Below, piece by piece: positions 8,562 through 16,843 of a DNA stretch of 64,000 bases. The DNA comes from Anaerofilum sp. An201 (GTDB lineage: Bacteria; Bacillota; Clostridia; Oscillospirales; Ruminococcaceae): positions 1-64,000 of the forward strand of contig NZ_NFJT01000008.1 in NCBI RefSeq assembly GCF_002160015.1, in the 5' to 3' direction. Position 1 is the stretch's first letter; the number at the start of each line of letters is the position of its first letter. A program made the position numbers and the translations under genes. The notes beneath the pieces were generated by a model. It was not told the DNA's origin, did not search any database, and saw only the letters and a program-made list of their open reading frames with translations.

Positions 8562-8902
8562 ACCTCATCCTCCTTCAGCAATGTGTCGATGCCGGCGGAC
8601 ATCTGCCGCCACTGGCGCTTGAGTTCCTGCAAAATTTCGTCGCCCTGCCGGGTGCGGCGGTAGTATTTGCGGGGCTTGGAGCCGCCGGTCTCCCAGCTGC
8701 TTTCCAGCAATCCCTGCTTTTCCAGCCGACGCAGCAGCGGATACAGGGTGTTGGGGTCGATGGAAACGCCCTTTTCCTCCATGCTCTGCACCAGCGCGTA
8801 GCCGTATTTTTCCTCTCCCAGCTGGCACAGCACGCTCAGCACCAGCGTACCGCGCCGCAGCTCCAGCACAAGGCTGGACAGCAGATCCTTTTCTTCTCCC
8901 AA
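8558..8902 (-). CDS. PadR-family transcriptional regulator
   Basis: A PadR winged helix with the typical core: RRGTLVLSVLCQLGEEKYGYALVQSME, DPNTLYPLLRRLEKQGLLES and RKYYRRTRQGDEIL. I place the start at a TTG (8902) because the consensus ribosome site GGAGGTGAT sits 8 bases before it. A GTG three codons upstream (8911) would overlap that site. It is co-transcribed with the HAAS gene and probably represses its own promoter through the palindrome just upstream. Confidence 0.88.
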   Translation of the reverse strand: MGEEKDLLSSLVLELRRGTLVLSVLCQLGEEKYGYALVQSMEEKGVSIDPNTLYPLLRRLEKQGLLESSWETGGSKPRKYYRRTRQGDEILQELKRQWRQMSAGIDTLLKEDEV

Positions 8903-8923
8903 GAGGATCACCTCCCATCTGCA

Positions 8924-8936
8924 TTATACTGTATAA
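8924..8936 (-). promoter_or_regulatory. Palindromic operator/-10 region of padR
   Basis: TTATACTGTATAA is a near-perfect palindrome 22 bases upstream of the padR start and contains a -10-like TATAAT on the minus strand, placing it where an autoregulating PadR would bind. Confidence 0.45.
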
Positions 8937-8978
8937 CACACACTATTGTCAATATTAAATTAACAAGTGATATACAGA

Positions 8979-9011
8979 TTGTCGGGCGACTGTATTAGTG
9001 CTATAATACAG
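8979..9011 (+). promoter_or_regulatory. Promoter and GntR operator of the Ytr-like operon
   Basis: The -35 TTGTCG (8979-8984) and -10 TATAAT (9002-9007) are 17 bases apart. The -10 is embedded in an inverted repeat with arms CTGTATTA and TAATACAG (8990-9011). A further TAATACAG follows at 9033-9040. A repressor bound here would block RNA polymerase, which is the expected autoregulation by the GntR/YtrA-type protein encoded next. Confidence 0.65.
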
Positions 9012-9058
9012 ATGGAAAGTGTATGATACGGATAATACAGTTGAAGGGAGGAAAGCAG

Positions 9059-9442
9059 ATGCTGGATTTCACCGGCCTGCGGCTGCAGGACGACACCCCC
9101 ATCTACCAGCAGCTCATCCGCCACGTGCAGCTGTGCGTGGTGGCGGGGAGCGTGCAGCCGGGCGACGAACTGCCCAGCCGCCGCCTGCTCAGCGCCCAGC
9201 TGGGTGTGAATCCAAACACGGTCCAGAAGGCGTACCGCCAGCTGGAGGAGGAAGGGCTGCTCCGCTCCTTTGCGGGCAGCAAAAGCGTGCTCACCTTCAC
9301 CCCCGGGATGGCGGCCGATATCCGGGCGCGGCTGCTGGCGGCGGCGGCACAGGGGTATGTGTCGCAGGCAAAACAGCTGGGGCTTTCGGCCGACGAAGCA
9401 GCTGCACAGATCGCGCAGCACTGGAAGGAGGAAACGGAATGA
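9059..9442 (+). CDS. GntR-family regulator (YtrA subfamily)
   Basis: The 127-residue protein has an N-terminal GntR winged helix (IYQQLIRHVQLCVVAGSVQPGDELPSRR, then VNPNTVQKAYRQLEEEGLL) and a short tail of about 50 residues. That is the length of the YtrA subfamily, which controls ABC-transporter operons. The ATG at 9059 follows GGGAGGAAAGCAG. It overlaps the next gene by ATGA. It likely represses the whole operon through the palindrome at 8990. Confidence 0.9.
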   Translation: MLDFTGLRLQDDTPIYQQLIRHVQLCVVAGSVQPGDELPSRRLLSAQLGVNPNTVQKAYRQLEEEGLLRSFAGSKSVLTFTPGMAADIRARLLAAAAQGYVSQAKQLGLSADEAAAQIAQHWKEETE

Positions 9443-10236
9443 AACAGACAGAATGCTGGGCCGTCTTTGCGGCGTTCCAGTTCACCCATGCGGGACGATG
9501 GCCGGCGGGAGTGCTGGCGCTGCTGTGTGCGGGGCAGCTTGGCAGCCTGTGGTGGCTGCTGCACCGCTGGCAGGCAGCCGGTTTCGCATACGTCAATATG
9601 GCCGGCGAAACGAAGCGCGGCATGCCCACCTACACGGCCTGCATCGGCATGCTGCACTGGGAGTGGATGTTCTGGCTGGCGGCGGCGGGCATCCTCGCGG
9701 CGCTGGCCTTGTCCGGTCTCGCTCAGCAGCGGGGAAGCGCGCAGCACCAGCAGGGGCTGCACATGCTGCCGGTGGCCCCGCCGGCCCAGATCGCGGGCCG
9801 CTTCACGGCGGCGTTCCTGTGGGTTTTGCTGCTGTGGACGGTGCAGCTGAGCGTCACGGCGGCAGGCTGGGCGCTCTATTGCTGCATCGTCCCGTCCGAC
9901 CTCGTGGCGCCGGCCGGGCAGTTCCTCGCGTTCCTGCAGGGCTGGCTGTGGCGTCTGTATCCGGTGCAGGATCTTTCGGCCCTGCTGGGCACGGTGCTGC
10001 TGCTGGTGCTGATGGCCTGCTGTGCAGCCGGAGCGCAGACCACCTTCCTCTATCGCGGCACCCGCGGCGGCGACAGTCTGTCGCTGGTGTGGGCGGTGGC
10101 GGCGGTGCCCGTCGCCTGGAACCTCCCCCTCGTTCTGGACAACCGCTATTTCTTCACCGGGATCACGGCCGCCGTGCTGGCGGCGGTCCTGCTGCTGGAT
10201 GCGCTGAAACGGTGCCGGGAGGTGGAGGAAGCATGA
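9439..10236 (+). CDS. Integral membrane protein of the Ytr-like ABC operon
   Basis: The 265-residue protein has about six hydrophobic helices and no soluble domain of size (for example VLALLCAGQLGSLWWLLHRW and LLLVLMACCAAGAQTTFL). It begins inside the stop of the GntR gene and overlaps the next gene, so it is part of a tight operon with an ABC ATPase. It probably forms a permease subunit of that transporter. No named family is recognised. Confidence 0.7.
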   Translation: MKQTECWAVFAAFQFTHAGRWPAGVLALLCAGQLGSLWWLLHRWQAAGFAYVNMAGETKRGMPTYTACIGMLHWEWMFWLAAAGILAALALSGLAQQRGSAQHQQGLHMLPVAPPAQIAGRFTAAFLWVLLLWTVQLSVTAAGWALYCCIVPSDLVAPAGQFLAFLQGWLWRLYPVQDLSALLGTVLLLVLMACCAAGAQTTFLYRGTRGGDSLSLVWAVAAVPVAWNLPLVLDNRYFFTGITAAVLAAVLLLDALKRCREVEEA

Positions 10237-10763
10237 GCAGGCTGTCCGAAACCGCCCTCCGCCTGACCGATCGCCTCCCGCCCGCGTCCCGGTTTCTGGC
10301 ACAGCGCCAGCTGCACCACCCGATCTTCCAAAAATACGGGTGGGGGATCGCGGCGTCGGTGTTCGCCCAGACGGTGCTGTTCGCTCTCGAAACGGCCGAG
10401 CGGCTGCAGGCCATCACCCGCCACGAGATACGCAGCGGCATCCAGGTGGTGGCGGGATACTCCGAGCCGCTGGGTCCGCCGGTCCGGCTCTGGCTGCACA
10501 GCGGCGCGTGGGTCCTCCTGCTGCTCTGTGTTCTGCTGCCGCTGACGGTGCCTCTGTCCGACCTCGCGCTGCGCCGCCGTCCGGGCGGCGGGCTGCTGTG
10601 CATGCGGGGCTGGGGCGTTCCGCCGCGGCAGATCTGGGCGGGCACCTGGCTGCCCTTTGCAGGCGCCGTGCTGCTGCTGTTGGCGGGCGAGGGATGCACG
10701 GCGGTGCTCTGCAGGATCATCTATCAGCTCACGCCCGAGGCCGCGCGCCTGGGCATTGGATAA
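10233..10763 (+). CDS. Second membrane subunit of the Ytr-like ABC operon
   Basis: The 176-residue product has three helices (about 35-55, 88-108 and 140-160) and a conserved-looking LLCMRGWGVPPRQIWAGTW loop, reminiscent of the cytoplasmic coupling segment in FtsX or ABC-2 permeases (…lr.mGas..qi). The ATG overlaps the stop of the preceding membrane gene. It likely pairs with that protein and the downstream ATPase. Confidence 0.65.
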   Translation: MSRLSETALRLTDRLPPASRFLAQRQLHHPIFQKYGWGIAASVFAQTVLFALETAERLQAITRHEIRSGIQVVAGYSEPLGPPVRLWLHSGAWVLLLLCVLLPLTVPLSDLALRRRPGGGLLCMRGWGVPPRQIWAGTWLPFAGAVLLLLAGEGCTAVLCRIIYQLTPEAARLGIG

Positions 10764-10778
10764 AAGGAGGGACAAAGG

Positions 10779-11525
10779 ATGCTCACACTGAACGGCGTCA
10801 CCAGAGTATACAACGGATGGTGGAAAAAACCGGCGCTGCACCGGGTGAACCTGCAGCTGTGCCCGGGGCAGATCGTCGCGCTGCTGGGCGAAAACGGCGC
10901 CGGCAAAACCACCCTGATGAAGCTGGCGGCAGGCCTTATACGCCCCAGCCAGGGCGAGGTGCTGCTGGACGGCGTCCCGGTCACCTGGCGGCAGAAAGAC
11001 CGCCTGGCCTACGCCTCCAGCGAACACACCTTTTTCGGCGATCTGTCGGCGGAAGGCCACGCCAAACTGTACGCGCAGCTCTTCCCGCGCTTCCGGGAAA
11101 AGCGGTTCCGGATGCTGATGGACTATTTCTCGCTTCCTGTCCGGCGGGCGGCGGGCGGGCTGTCCACCGGCATGAAAAACCAGCTGGAGATGGCGCTGGC
11201 CCTGTGCAAAGGGGCGCAGTATATCCTGATGGATGAACCCTTTGCCGGCAGCGATATCTTCAACCGGCAGGATTTCTACAAGCTGCTGGCCGGCCTTTTG
11301 GAGGAGGACGAACACCTGCTGCTGTCCACCCATCTGGTGGACGAGGTGCGGCCCATCCTGAACCGCGCGGTGGTGCTGCGGGAAGGGGAGCTCCTGGCCG
11401 ATGCCGACGCCGACGCACTGGACGCGCTGGACGATTCCCTGTCCGGCTGGATGCACAAGCTGTACGGCCATCCCGCCGGGCGCGCGGCGCAGTTCCTGCA
11501 GGAGAGAGGAGGGGAGGAAGGATGA
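10779..11525 (+). CDS. ABC transporter ATP-binding protein (YtrB-like)
   Basis: The 248-residue ATPase has Walker A GENGAGKTTLMKL, a weak Q-loop region (YASSEHTFFGDLSAEGHAKLY), a signature variant GGLSTGMKNQLEMALALC and Walker B YILMDEPFAGSD, followed by LSTHLVDEV with the switch His. The LSTGMKNQ signature is typical of the YtrB/BcrA-like group. AAAGGAGGGACAAAGG precedes the ATG. It energises the two membrane subunits upstream. Confidence 0.9.
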   Translation: MLTLNGVTRVYNGWWKKPALHRVNLQLCPGQIVALLGENGAGKTTLMKLAAGLIRPSQGEVLLDGVPVTWRQKDRLAYASSEHTFFGDLSAEGHAKLYAQLFPRFREKRFRMLMDYFSLPVRRAAGGLSTGMKNQLEMALALCKGAQYILMDEPFAGSDIFNRQDFYKLLAGLLEEDEHLLLSTHLVDEVRPILNRAVVLREGELLADADADALDALDDSLSGWMHKLYGHPAGRAAQFLQERGGEEG

Positions 11526-12976
11526 AACGATCGGTGTGGCTGCTGGCTGCGGTGCCGGCGGTGTGTGTCTGCGTGTCGGTGGGGCTGCTGTGCCGGCTGC
11601 AGAAAGACAAAACCAGCATTCCGGTGCAGCTGGAAACGCTGCAGGGGGACGCTGCCCTGCTGGACGGCGTGCGCATCGAAGGCGAGCTGTTCAACAATGT
11701 GGACGGCAGCTTCCACGGAGCGGGCGGCGGCGTGTGGAAACAGACGGTGACCTTTGAAAACGGGCAGCCCCGGGTGGAAAACAGCTTTTCGCCGGAACAG
11801 CGGGAATTTCGGTATACAGGGTACCGCCTTCCCTCTCAGCTGCCGGTGGGGGTCGACAACAGCGCGAACGGAGAGAACCAGAACCGGCTGGAGACCCTGC
11901 AAAAAGGGGAGTACCAGCTGGCCGCGCTGGTGCCGCAATGGGAAAGGAACGGCTGCCGGTTTCTGGAATCGGACGATTTTCTCCTCCCGGTCGGCAGTGT
12001 TTGGTTTGGAGAGGGCGCGGTGCTGGAGATCCCCGTTCCCGCCGACGCGGTCCTGACGGTGGAGGAGGGGGACTTGGAGGGCCAGCCCTACAAACGGGCG
12101 ACCTACCCCCAGGTGTATCTGCCGGAGATCTATGCACAGGGAGTGCGGCTTTCCGACGGGATGCTTTTCACCCTGCCGGACGCCGGTTTGATGGACCTGC
12201 GCTGGGAGCCCAGCCAGACGGTTTTTACCAACCAAACCCAGGACGGCCGCTGGAGCAGCATCGCCGGCGGGGGCGTATCGGACGGGGACCAGGCCGCCCC
12301 GGAAGAGCTTCCCCCGGCGGACTATACCCTGCACAGCGGCGTGTTTTTCCTCGCCGGTGAACAGGAATCCGAAACCGAGACCGCCGCGCGTCTGTTTTCG
12401 CTGGACTGCACCCGCGCCGGGGATCATATCCTGGGCATGTGCCGCCTCACCGACAGCCGGGCCGCGCTGCTGACCATCGAAAACGGCTGGTACAGCGTGC
12501 GGCTGGTGAGCGTGCCGGGCGGCGCGGTGAGCGACGCGGTGCCGCTGCAGCCCTGGAACGGCGAAGCGGTGAACGAAGCCCAGCTGCAGGTGCAGGACGG
12601 CATGCTGCTGGTTCGCCTCAACGTGACGGCAGACAGCAATATGCGGAACTGGTTTTTCGCGGCGGACTGTACCGGACAGCCGTCTCTGAAACTGTGGTAC
12701 ACCGATACTTCCGGGTGGGATGACGGCTGGAAAGCATCCTCGTTCAGCCGGTGGGAGCTGCTCTGGCAGGGCGGGAACCTGCTGGCGGCGAACCTGCAGC
12801 CGGGCGTCGTGCACCTGGTGCTGCTGGACCGGAGCGGGGTCGCCTGCCGCAGCAATCTGTACAGCTACAGCAATATGCCGATGCTGCGGGTGCCCGTCGA
12901 CCACGAGAAGCTGGCGCAGTGGGATGCCGTGCCGCTGCAGTGGGATGTGGACACGATGAAAGTGGGCGTGGCATGA
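11522..12976 (+). CDS. Extracytoplasmic protein of the Ytr-like ABC operon
   Basis: The 484-residue protein has an N-terminal signal-anchor (KRSVWLLAAVPAVCVCVSVGLL) and a large beta-rich outer region with no recognisable catalytic motif. Its start overlaps the ATPase stop by ATGA, so it belongs to the GntR-controlled transporter. Comparable operons carry an outer-face subunit that presents or releases substrate; that role is inferred from position only. Confidence 0.7.
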   Translation: MKRSVWLLAAVPAVCVCVSVGLLCRLQKDKTSIPVQLETLQGDAALLDGVRIEGELFNNVDGSFHGAGGGVWKQTVTFENGQPRVENSFSPEQREFRYTGYRLPSQLPVGVDNSANGENQNRLETLQKGEYQLAALVPQWERNGCRFLESDDFLLPVGSVWFGEGAVLEIPVPADAVLTVEEGDLEGQPYKRATYPQVYLPEIYAQGVRLSDGMLFTLPDAGLMDLRWEPSQTVFTNQTQDGRWSSIAGGGVSDGDQAAPEELPPADYTLHSGVFFLAGEQESETETAARLFSLDCTRAGDHILGMCRLTDSRAALLTIENGWYSVRLVSVPGGAVSDAVPLQPWNGEAVNEAQLQVQDGMLLVRLNVTADSNMRNWFFAADCTGQPSLKLWYTDTSGWDDGWKASSFSRWELLWQGGNLLAANLQPGVVHLVLLDRSGVACRSNLYSYSNMPMLRVPVDHEKLAQWDAVPLQWDVDTMKVGVA

Positions 12977-13010
12977 CCCTGTAGGCCGTAAAAGAGGAGG
13001 AAGATAGGCC

Positions 13011-13874
13011 ATGCTTTGGCTGTTGTTTGCGTTTGGTTCCGCGTTTTTTGCAGGGGTCACCGCTGTGCTGGCAAAAATCGGGATCGGAAAGGCGAATTCC
13101 ACGCTGGCGACAGCGCTGCGCACGATCGTGGTGTTGGTGTTTTCGTGGCTGATGGTTTTTCTGGTCGGTTCGCAGGGGCAGATCGGGCAGATCTCGGGAA
13201 AGACCCTCTGCTTCCTGATTTTGTCCGGCCTGTCCACCGGCGCTTCCTGGCTCTGCTATTTCCGCGCCCTGCAATTGGGGGATGTGAATAAGGTGGCGCC
13301 TATCGACAAATCCAGCACCGTGCTGACCATCCTGCTGGCCTTCCTCTTTTTGGGAGAACCGATTTCGGTCCCGAAACTCATCGGCATTTTGGGGATTGGA
13401 ACGGGAACGCTCCTCATGATCGCCAAAAAGGAGACCGGCAGCAAGCAGGTGCAGAGCGGAAGCTGGCTGCTCTTTGCCGTGCTTTCTGCGGTGTTTGCAA
13501 GCCTGACTTCCATCTTCGGGAAGATCGGCGTGGAAAACGTAGAGTCCAATCTGGGCACAGCCATACGGACGGTTGTGGTGCTGGCAATGGCCTGGCTGAT
13601 GGTGTTTGTGTCCGGGAAGCAGCATGCGATCAGGGGCATCAGCAAAAAGAGCTGGGGGTTCCTGTTCCTTTCCGGGATCACCACCGGGCTTTCCTGGCTG
13701 TGCTACTATCGCGCCCTGCAGGACGGGCCGGCCAGCGTGGTCGTGCCGATCGACAAACTGAGTATCGTTGTGACGATCGTATTTTCGTACTTTGTGCTGA
13801 AAGAGAAGCTGAGCCGGAAAGCGGTCGTCGGGCTGCTTTTGATTCTGGTTGGCACGGGCGCGATGCTGTTCTGA
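13011..13874 (+). CDS. EamA/DMT-family transporter
   Basis: The 287-residue, ten-helix protein is built as two homologous halves. TALRTIVVLVFSWLMVFLVG in the first half and TAIRTVVVLAMAWLMVFVSG in the second show the internal EamA duplication, and GASWLCYFRALQLGDV and GLSWLCYYRALQDGP repeat likewise. Such drug/metabolite transporters export or import small metabolites; the substrate is unknown. AAGAGGAGGAAGATAGGCC precedes the ATG. Confidence 0.9.
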   Translation: MLWLLFAFGSAFFAGVTAVLAKIGIGKANSTLATALRTIVVLVFSWLMVFLVGSQGQIGQISGKTLCFLILSGLSTGASWLCYFRALQLGDVNKVAPIDKSSTVLTILLAFLFLGEPISVPKLIGILGIGTGTLLMIAKKETGSKQVQSGSWLLFAVLSAVFASLTSIFGKIGVENVESNLGTAIRTVVVLAMAWLMVFVSGKQHAIRGISKKSWGFLFLSGITTGLSWLCYYRALQDGPASVVVPIDKLSIVVTIVFSYFVLKEKLSRKAVVGLLLILVGTGAMLF

Positions 13875-13892
13875 AACAGATACATAGATACC

Positions 13893-13933
13893 AAAACGGG
13901 GACCTCCTGCCCAGGCAGGAGGTCCCCGTTTTT
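13893..13933 (+). terminator. Rho-independent terminator after the EamA gene
   Basis: ACGGGGACCTCCTGCC pairs with GGCAGGAGGTCCCCGT and is flanked by an A-run and a T-run. It is therefore likely bidirectional, serving the EamA gene and the converging MerR gene. Confidence 0.9.
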
Positions 13934-13968
13934 GCGCAGGGCGGCCAAAGCAGAAACCGTGCGCCGCC

Positions 13969-14757
13969 TTAAGATTTTTCGCACAGAGGGATCTGGATTT
14001 GATAGTTCCAATGCAAAACACCCGAGATCACCACCATCTGCACGGTGAAGGGGGGAGTGACATGGTACTCGGCTCTTGCTTTCTCGAGCAGTTCGTCCAG
14101 GGTGCTTTTCCGGTTTTCCTCCGCGCAGTCGGCGCACAGATACTTCCCCCTGGGCAGCACCCGCAGCCCGTCTATCTCTGCATAGCGGGTGCAGACGGCA
14201 AAAAGCCGGGATGTTCCATCTTCGGTGTATATGCCGGCCAAATCCTCAAAAGAAAACTGTTCTTTCCGGGAAGGCGTCGCCTTCTCATAGAAGTGGCCCA
14301 GATAATTCCACAGGTTGTCGAGCGTGGGCGCTTGCAGGGTGTCGGACAGCAGAATCACCCGTTCCGGCATATCTTTGACGAAAGCCCCTGCCTGGCTTTT
14401 TCGCTTCTGTAATTTGCGCTCATAGTCGGCTTTGGCCAGCTGTATTTTGGATTTGCTGTATTGCAGGGCGGCGATTTTTTTGTCGGCCTTCTTCTCGGCC
14501 TGGGCAAAGAACTCCACGATTTTTTCAAGATCGTCGTATTCCAGGACCCTTTTTATTTCCTGCAGCGGCAGGTCCATCAGCTGCAGCGCGCGCACCGTAT
14601 TGAGTCGCACAATATCCTGCTCGGTATAGTAGCGGTACTTTGTCCATTCATCCTTTTTGCTCGGCTTCACCAGCCCAATGCGGTCATAGTGGCGCAGTGT
14701 TTCGCTGGTTGTGTGGACCATTTTGGCCGCTTCTCCCACCGAAAAATATTTTTTCAT
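13969..14757 (-). CDS. MerR-family regulator with GyrI-like effector domain
   Basis: The 262-residue protein starts MKKYFSVGEAAKMVHTT, the MerR winged-helix start, with LRHYDRIGLVKPS and YRYYTEQDIVRL, a dimerising coiled coil (about 80-120, IVEFFAQAEKKADKK), and a C-terminal effector-binding domain of BmrR/GyrI type (LPRGKYLCADC and later strands). AAGGAGAGAGCG precedes the ATG. It is divergent from an ABC/permease/acetyltransferase operon whose promoter holds its operator, so it probably activates that operon when it binds a toxic ligand. Confidence 0.9.
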   Translation of the reverse strand: MKKYFSVGEAAKMVHTTSETLRHYDRIGLVKPSKKDEWTKYRYYTEQDIVRLNTVRALQLMDLPLQEIKRVLEYDDLEKIVEFFAQAEKKADKKIAALQYSKSKIQLAKADYERKLQKRKSQAGAFVKDMPERVILLSDTLQAPTLDNLWNYLGHFYEKATPSRKEQFSFEDLAGIYTEDGTSRLFAVCTRYAEIDGLRVLPRGKYLCADCAEENRKSTLDELLEKARAEYHVTPPFTVQMVVISGVLHWNYQIQIPLCEKS

Positions 14758-14773
14758 TTTTTTCGCTCTCTCC

Positions 14774-14804
14774 TTGACTTTTGTGTAACACAAAGGTTTA
14801 TACT
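14774..14804 (+). promoter_or_regulatory. MerR-type promoter with 19-bp spacer and operator
   Basis: The -35 TTGACT (14774-14779) and -10 TATACT (14799-14804) are separated by 19 bases instead of 17. The spacer holds the palindrome TTTGTGTAACACAAA. An over-long spacer filled by a palindrome is the classic layout of promoters that MerR proteins untwist to activate. It reads toward the ABC gene at 14872. Confidence 0.85.
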
Positions 14805-14871
14805 TCATTTTAGCACAGAGCGGTGCGAAACGCAATCGCTCTTGTACTATGATTTCAGGAGGAATGGCTGC

Positions 14872-15723
14872 ATGATAGAGCTCAAACGAGTGACAAAGCA
14901 GTACGGGCAGGCAACCGTGCTGAAACACATCGACCTTGTGATCGACGAGCCGGGGATCTATTGCCTGCTTGGCAGGAACGGCGCCGGAAAAACAACGCTG
15001 CTCAAGTCGATCGCCGGGTATCAGAACATCACAAACGGCACGATACAGGTCGACGGCAAGGTGATCACAACGTCCACCCTGGACACAGGCGTCAGCTATA
15101 TCGAAAACTTCGCAAGGCATTTCAATCTGCCGGTGGGGAAGCTGCTGAAAATCGCCTCGGAAGTGAACCCGAATTATGATTACGAGTTCGCTTCGGAAAT
15201 GATGGAGCGGTTCGAGCTGGACGCAAAAAAGAAGTTCAACCATCTGTCGCTTGGCATGAAAACGATGGTGTCCACCATTCTCTGCCTGGCGAGCAACAAA
15301 AGCGTCGTCCTTCTGGACGAACCGGTCCTCGGCTTCGACGCGATCATGCGAGTGGAGTTCTACGATATGCTCACAGAGAGTTTCCGCAAGCATCCCCGCA
15401 TCATCGTTGTGTCCACCCACATCATTGAGGAGATCGCAAAGACCATTCAAAAGCTGATCATCCTCGACAAAGGGAGCATCCGCTTTTTCGACACGCTGCA
15501 GTCGGTTGAAACCAAGGCGTTCAGCATCAGCGGGCTGCAAAAAGATGTGGAGGCGGCAACCCAAAATCTGAATGTGATCGGCCGGGATACGGTCGGCGGA
15601 CTGGCAACCTGCTATATCTTCGACACCCCGTCGGCTCCGTCCGCTTCCCTGGAAATCCACCCGCTGTCCTTGCAGGATTTCTTCATCCAAATGGTTGGGC
15701 ACAAAGGAGGTGCGGCGAGATGA
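14872..15723 (+). CDS. ABC transporter ATP-binding protein
   Basis: The 283-residue ATPase has Walker A GRNGAGKTTLLKS, a signature region HLSLGMKTMVSTILCLA, Walker B SVVLLDEPVLGFD and the switch His in VVSTHIIEE. The LSLGMK signature and a C-terminal extension of about 80 residues match the bacitracin/multidrug type of ABC-2 ATPases. The ATG at 14872 is chosen because an ATG 9 bases upstream meets a stop at once. It overlaps the permease start and is driven by the MerR promoter. Confidence 0.88.
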   Translation: MIELKRVTKQYGQATVLKHIDLVIDEPGIYCLLGRNGAGKTTLLKSIAGYQNITNGTIQVDGKVITTSTLDTGVSYIENFARHFNLPVGKLLKIASEVNPNYDYEFASEMMERFELDAKKKFNHLSLGMKTMVSTILCLASNKSVVLLDEPVLGFDAIMRVEFYDMLTESFRKHPRIIVVSTHIIEEIAKTIQKLIILDKGSIRFFDTLQSVETKAFSISGLQKDVEAATQNLNVIGRDTVGGLATCYIFDTPSAPSASLEIHPLSLQDFFIQMVGHKGGAAR

Positions 15724-16367
15724 AAGCCATTTTCGCGATTGTAAAACGCTTGCTTGCCAGCAACAAAATCAGTTTCATCCTCACGGCGCTGGTGGTGCTC
15801 TGCGCCACCTCTTCCGGAGACGTCGTTTTGAGCAACGGCAATTACACCTGGCTGCTCGCCGTGATGACCCCCTTCTTCTTTGTCTTTTACGACTACACCA
15901 AGCTGATGTATCTGGGGGCAAGCAAAAAGGATTACTTTTTCGGAGCCCTGATCAGCTATGGGATTTTGTCTTTTGGCATCTCCCTCGTCAACACGGGGAT
16001 CCATTTGCTGATCGAACCTCTGTATCCGGCCCGGACGGTCATCAATCTGATGGACGTGTGCAAATGGAGCGAAAACGGGATCTTCCTTGCCGGATTGCAG
16101 CAGATGGTCTTTTTGCTGCTCGTTATGATTTCCCTCCATGTGCTGCTGTCCATGCAGGCGCACTGGTATGGGTGGCTGACAGACACGATTCTGGTTGCGA
16201 TCCTCTCCATTTTCACGCCGATCGCGCCGCTGCGAGGGATCTTGTCCGGTTTCTTTCAGGTCATCATGCTCAACGGCAACGCGGTTTTGCACATTGGCGT
16301 TTGCCTGCTGCTGAGTGCTGCGCTGTCTTTTGCAGGGCTTGTGGTCTTAAAAAGGAAAACGTTATGA
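15720..16367 (+). CDS. ABC-2-type membrane subunit
   Basis: The 215-residue protein has six helices and almost no loops (for example FILTALVVLCATSSGDVVLS and VCLLLSAALSFAGLVVL). It is sandwiched, with ATGA overlaps at both ends, between an ATPase and an acetyltransferase under MerR control, so it is most likely the permease of a small efflux system. The sequence gives no substrate. Confidence 0.8.
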   Translation: MKAIFAIVKRLLASNKISFILTALVVLCATSSGDVVLSNGNYTWLLAVMTPFFFVFYDYTKLMYLGASKKDYFFGALISYGILSFGISLVNTGIHLLIEPLYPARTVINLMDVCKWSENGIFLAGLQQMVFLLLVMISLHVLLSMQAHWYGWLTDTILVAILSIFTPIAPLRGILSGFFQVIMLNGNAVLHIGVCLLLSAALSFAGLVVLKRKTL

Positions 16368-16813
16368 TTAAAATAAAAGCGGTGGATGAACAAAACATAT
16401 TGGACGTGTGCAGGCTGAAAACAGGGCAGGATACGATCCCAGAAACCGGAGGGGGATGTTCACGCTGCAACGCGATTTCCATAGCGGAAGCAACCTGCCA
16501 TCCGGAAATGCATTCCAATGCCATCTATCAAAATAATGCGCTGATCGGATTTTTTGTGTACCAGCGCACAGAGAGCGAGCCGGATACGGCGGTCCTCTGC
16601 CGGTTTATGCTGGACGACCGGTTTCGGGAACACGGGAACGAGGAAAAGGCCTTTGCCCACATCCTGCGCGGGCTGAAAATCCAGGGCGTAAAAACGGTGA
16701 TTTTTGTGGTGGCAAACGAGAACGAGTCTGCCAAAAAGCTCTGCTGTTCTTTTGGCTTCCGCTTTACCGGGGAAACGGATAAAACGGGATGCCGGTATCG
16801 ATCGGAACTGTAA
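16364..16813 (+). CDS. GNAT-family N-acetyltransferase
   Basis: The 149-residue GNAT-fold protein has core features IYQNNALIGFFVYQ (strand 4), LCRFMLDDRFREHGNEEKAF (the acetyl-CoA loop, with a degenerate R/Q-x-x-G-x-G/A) and VVANENESAKKLCCSFGFRFTGE near the end. It resembles the polyamine acetyltransferase BltD, which is also encoded with a MerR-controlled efflux gene in Bacillus. The start overlaps the permease stop. A drug- or polyamine-modifying role is inferred from this setting. Confidence 0.75.
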   Translation: MIKIKAVDEQNILDVCRLKTGQDTIPETGGGCSRCNAISIAEATCHPEMHSNAIYQNNALIGFFVYQRTESEPDTAVLCRFMLDDRFREHGNEEKAFAHILRGLKIQGVKTVIFVVANENESAKKLCCSFGFRFTGETDKTGCRYRSEL

Positions 16814-16843
16814 CTGCAATCTATAACTTTGGGAGGAACTGCT

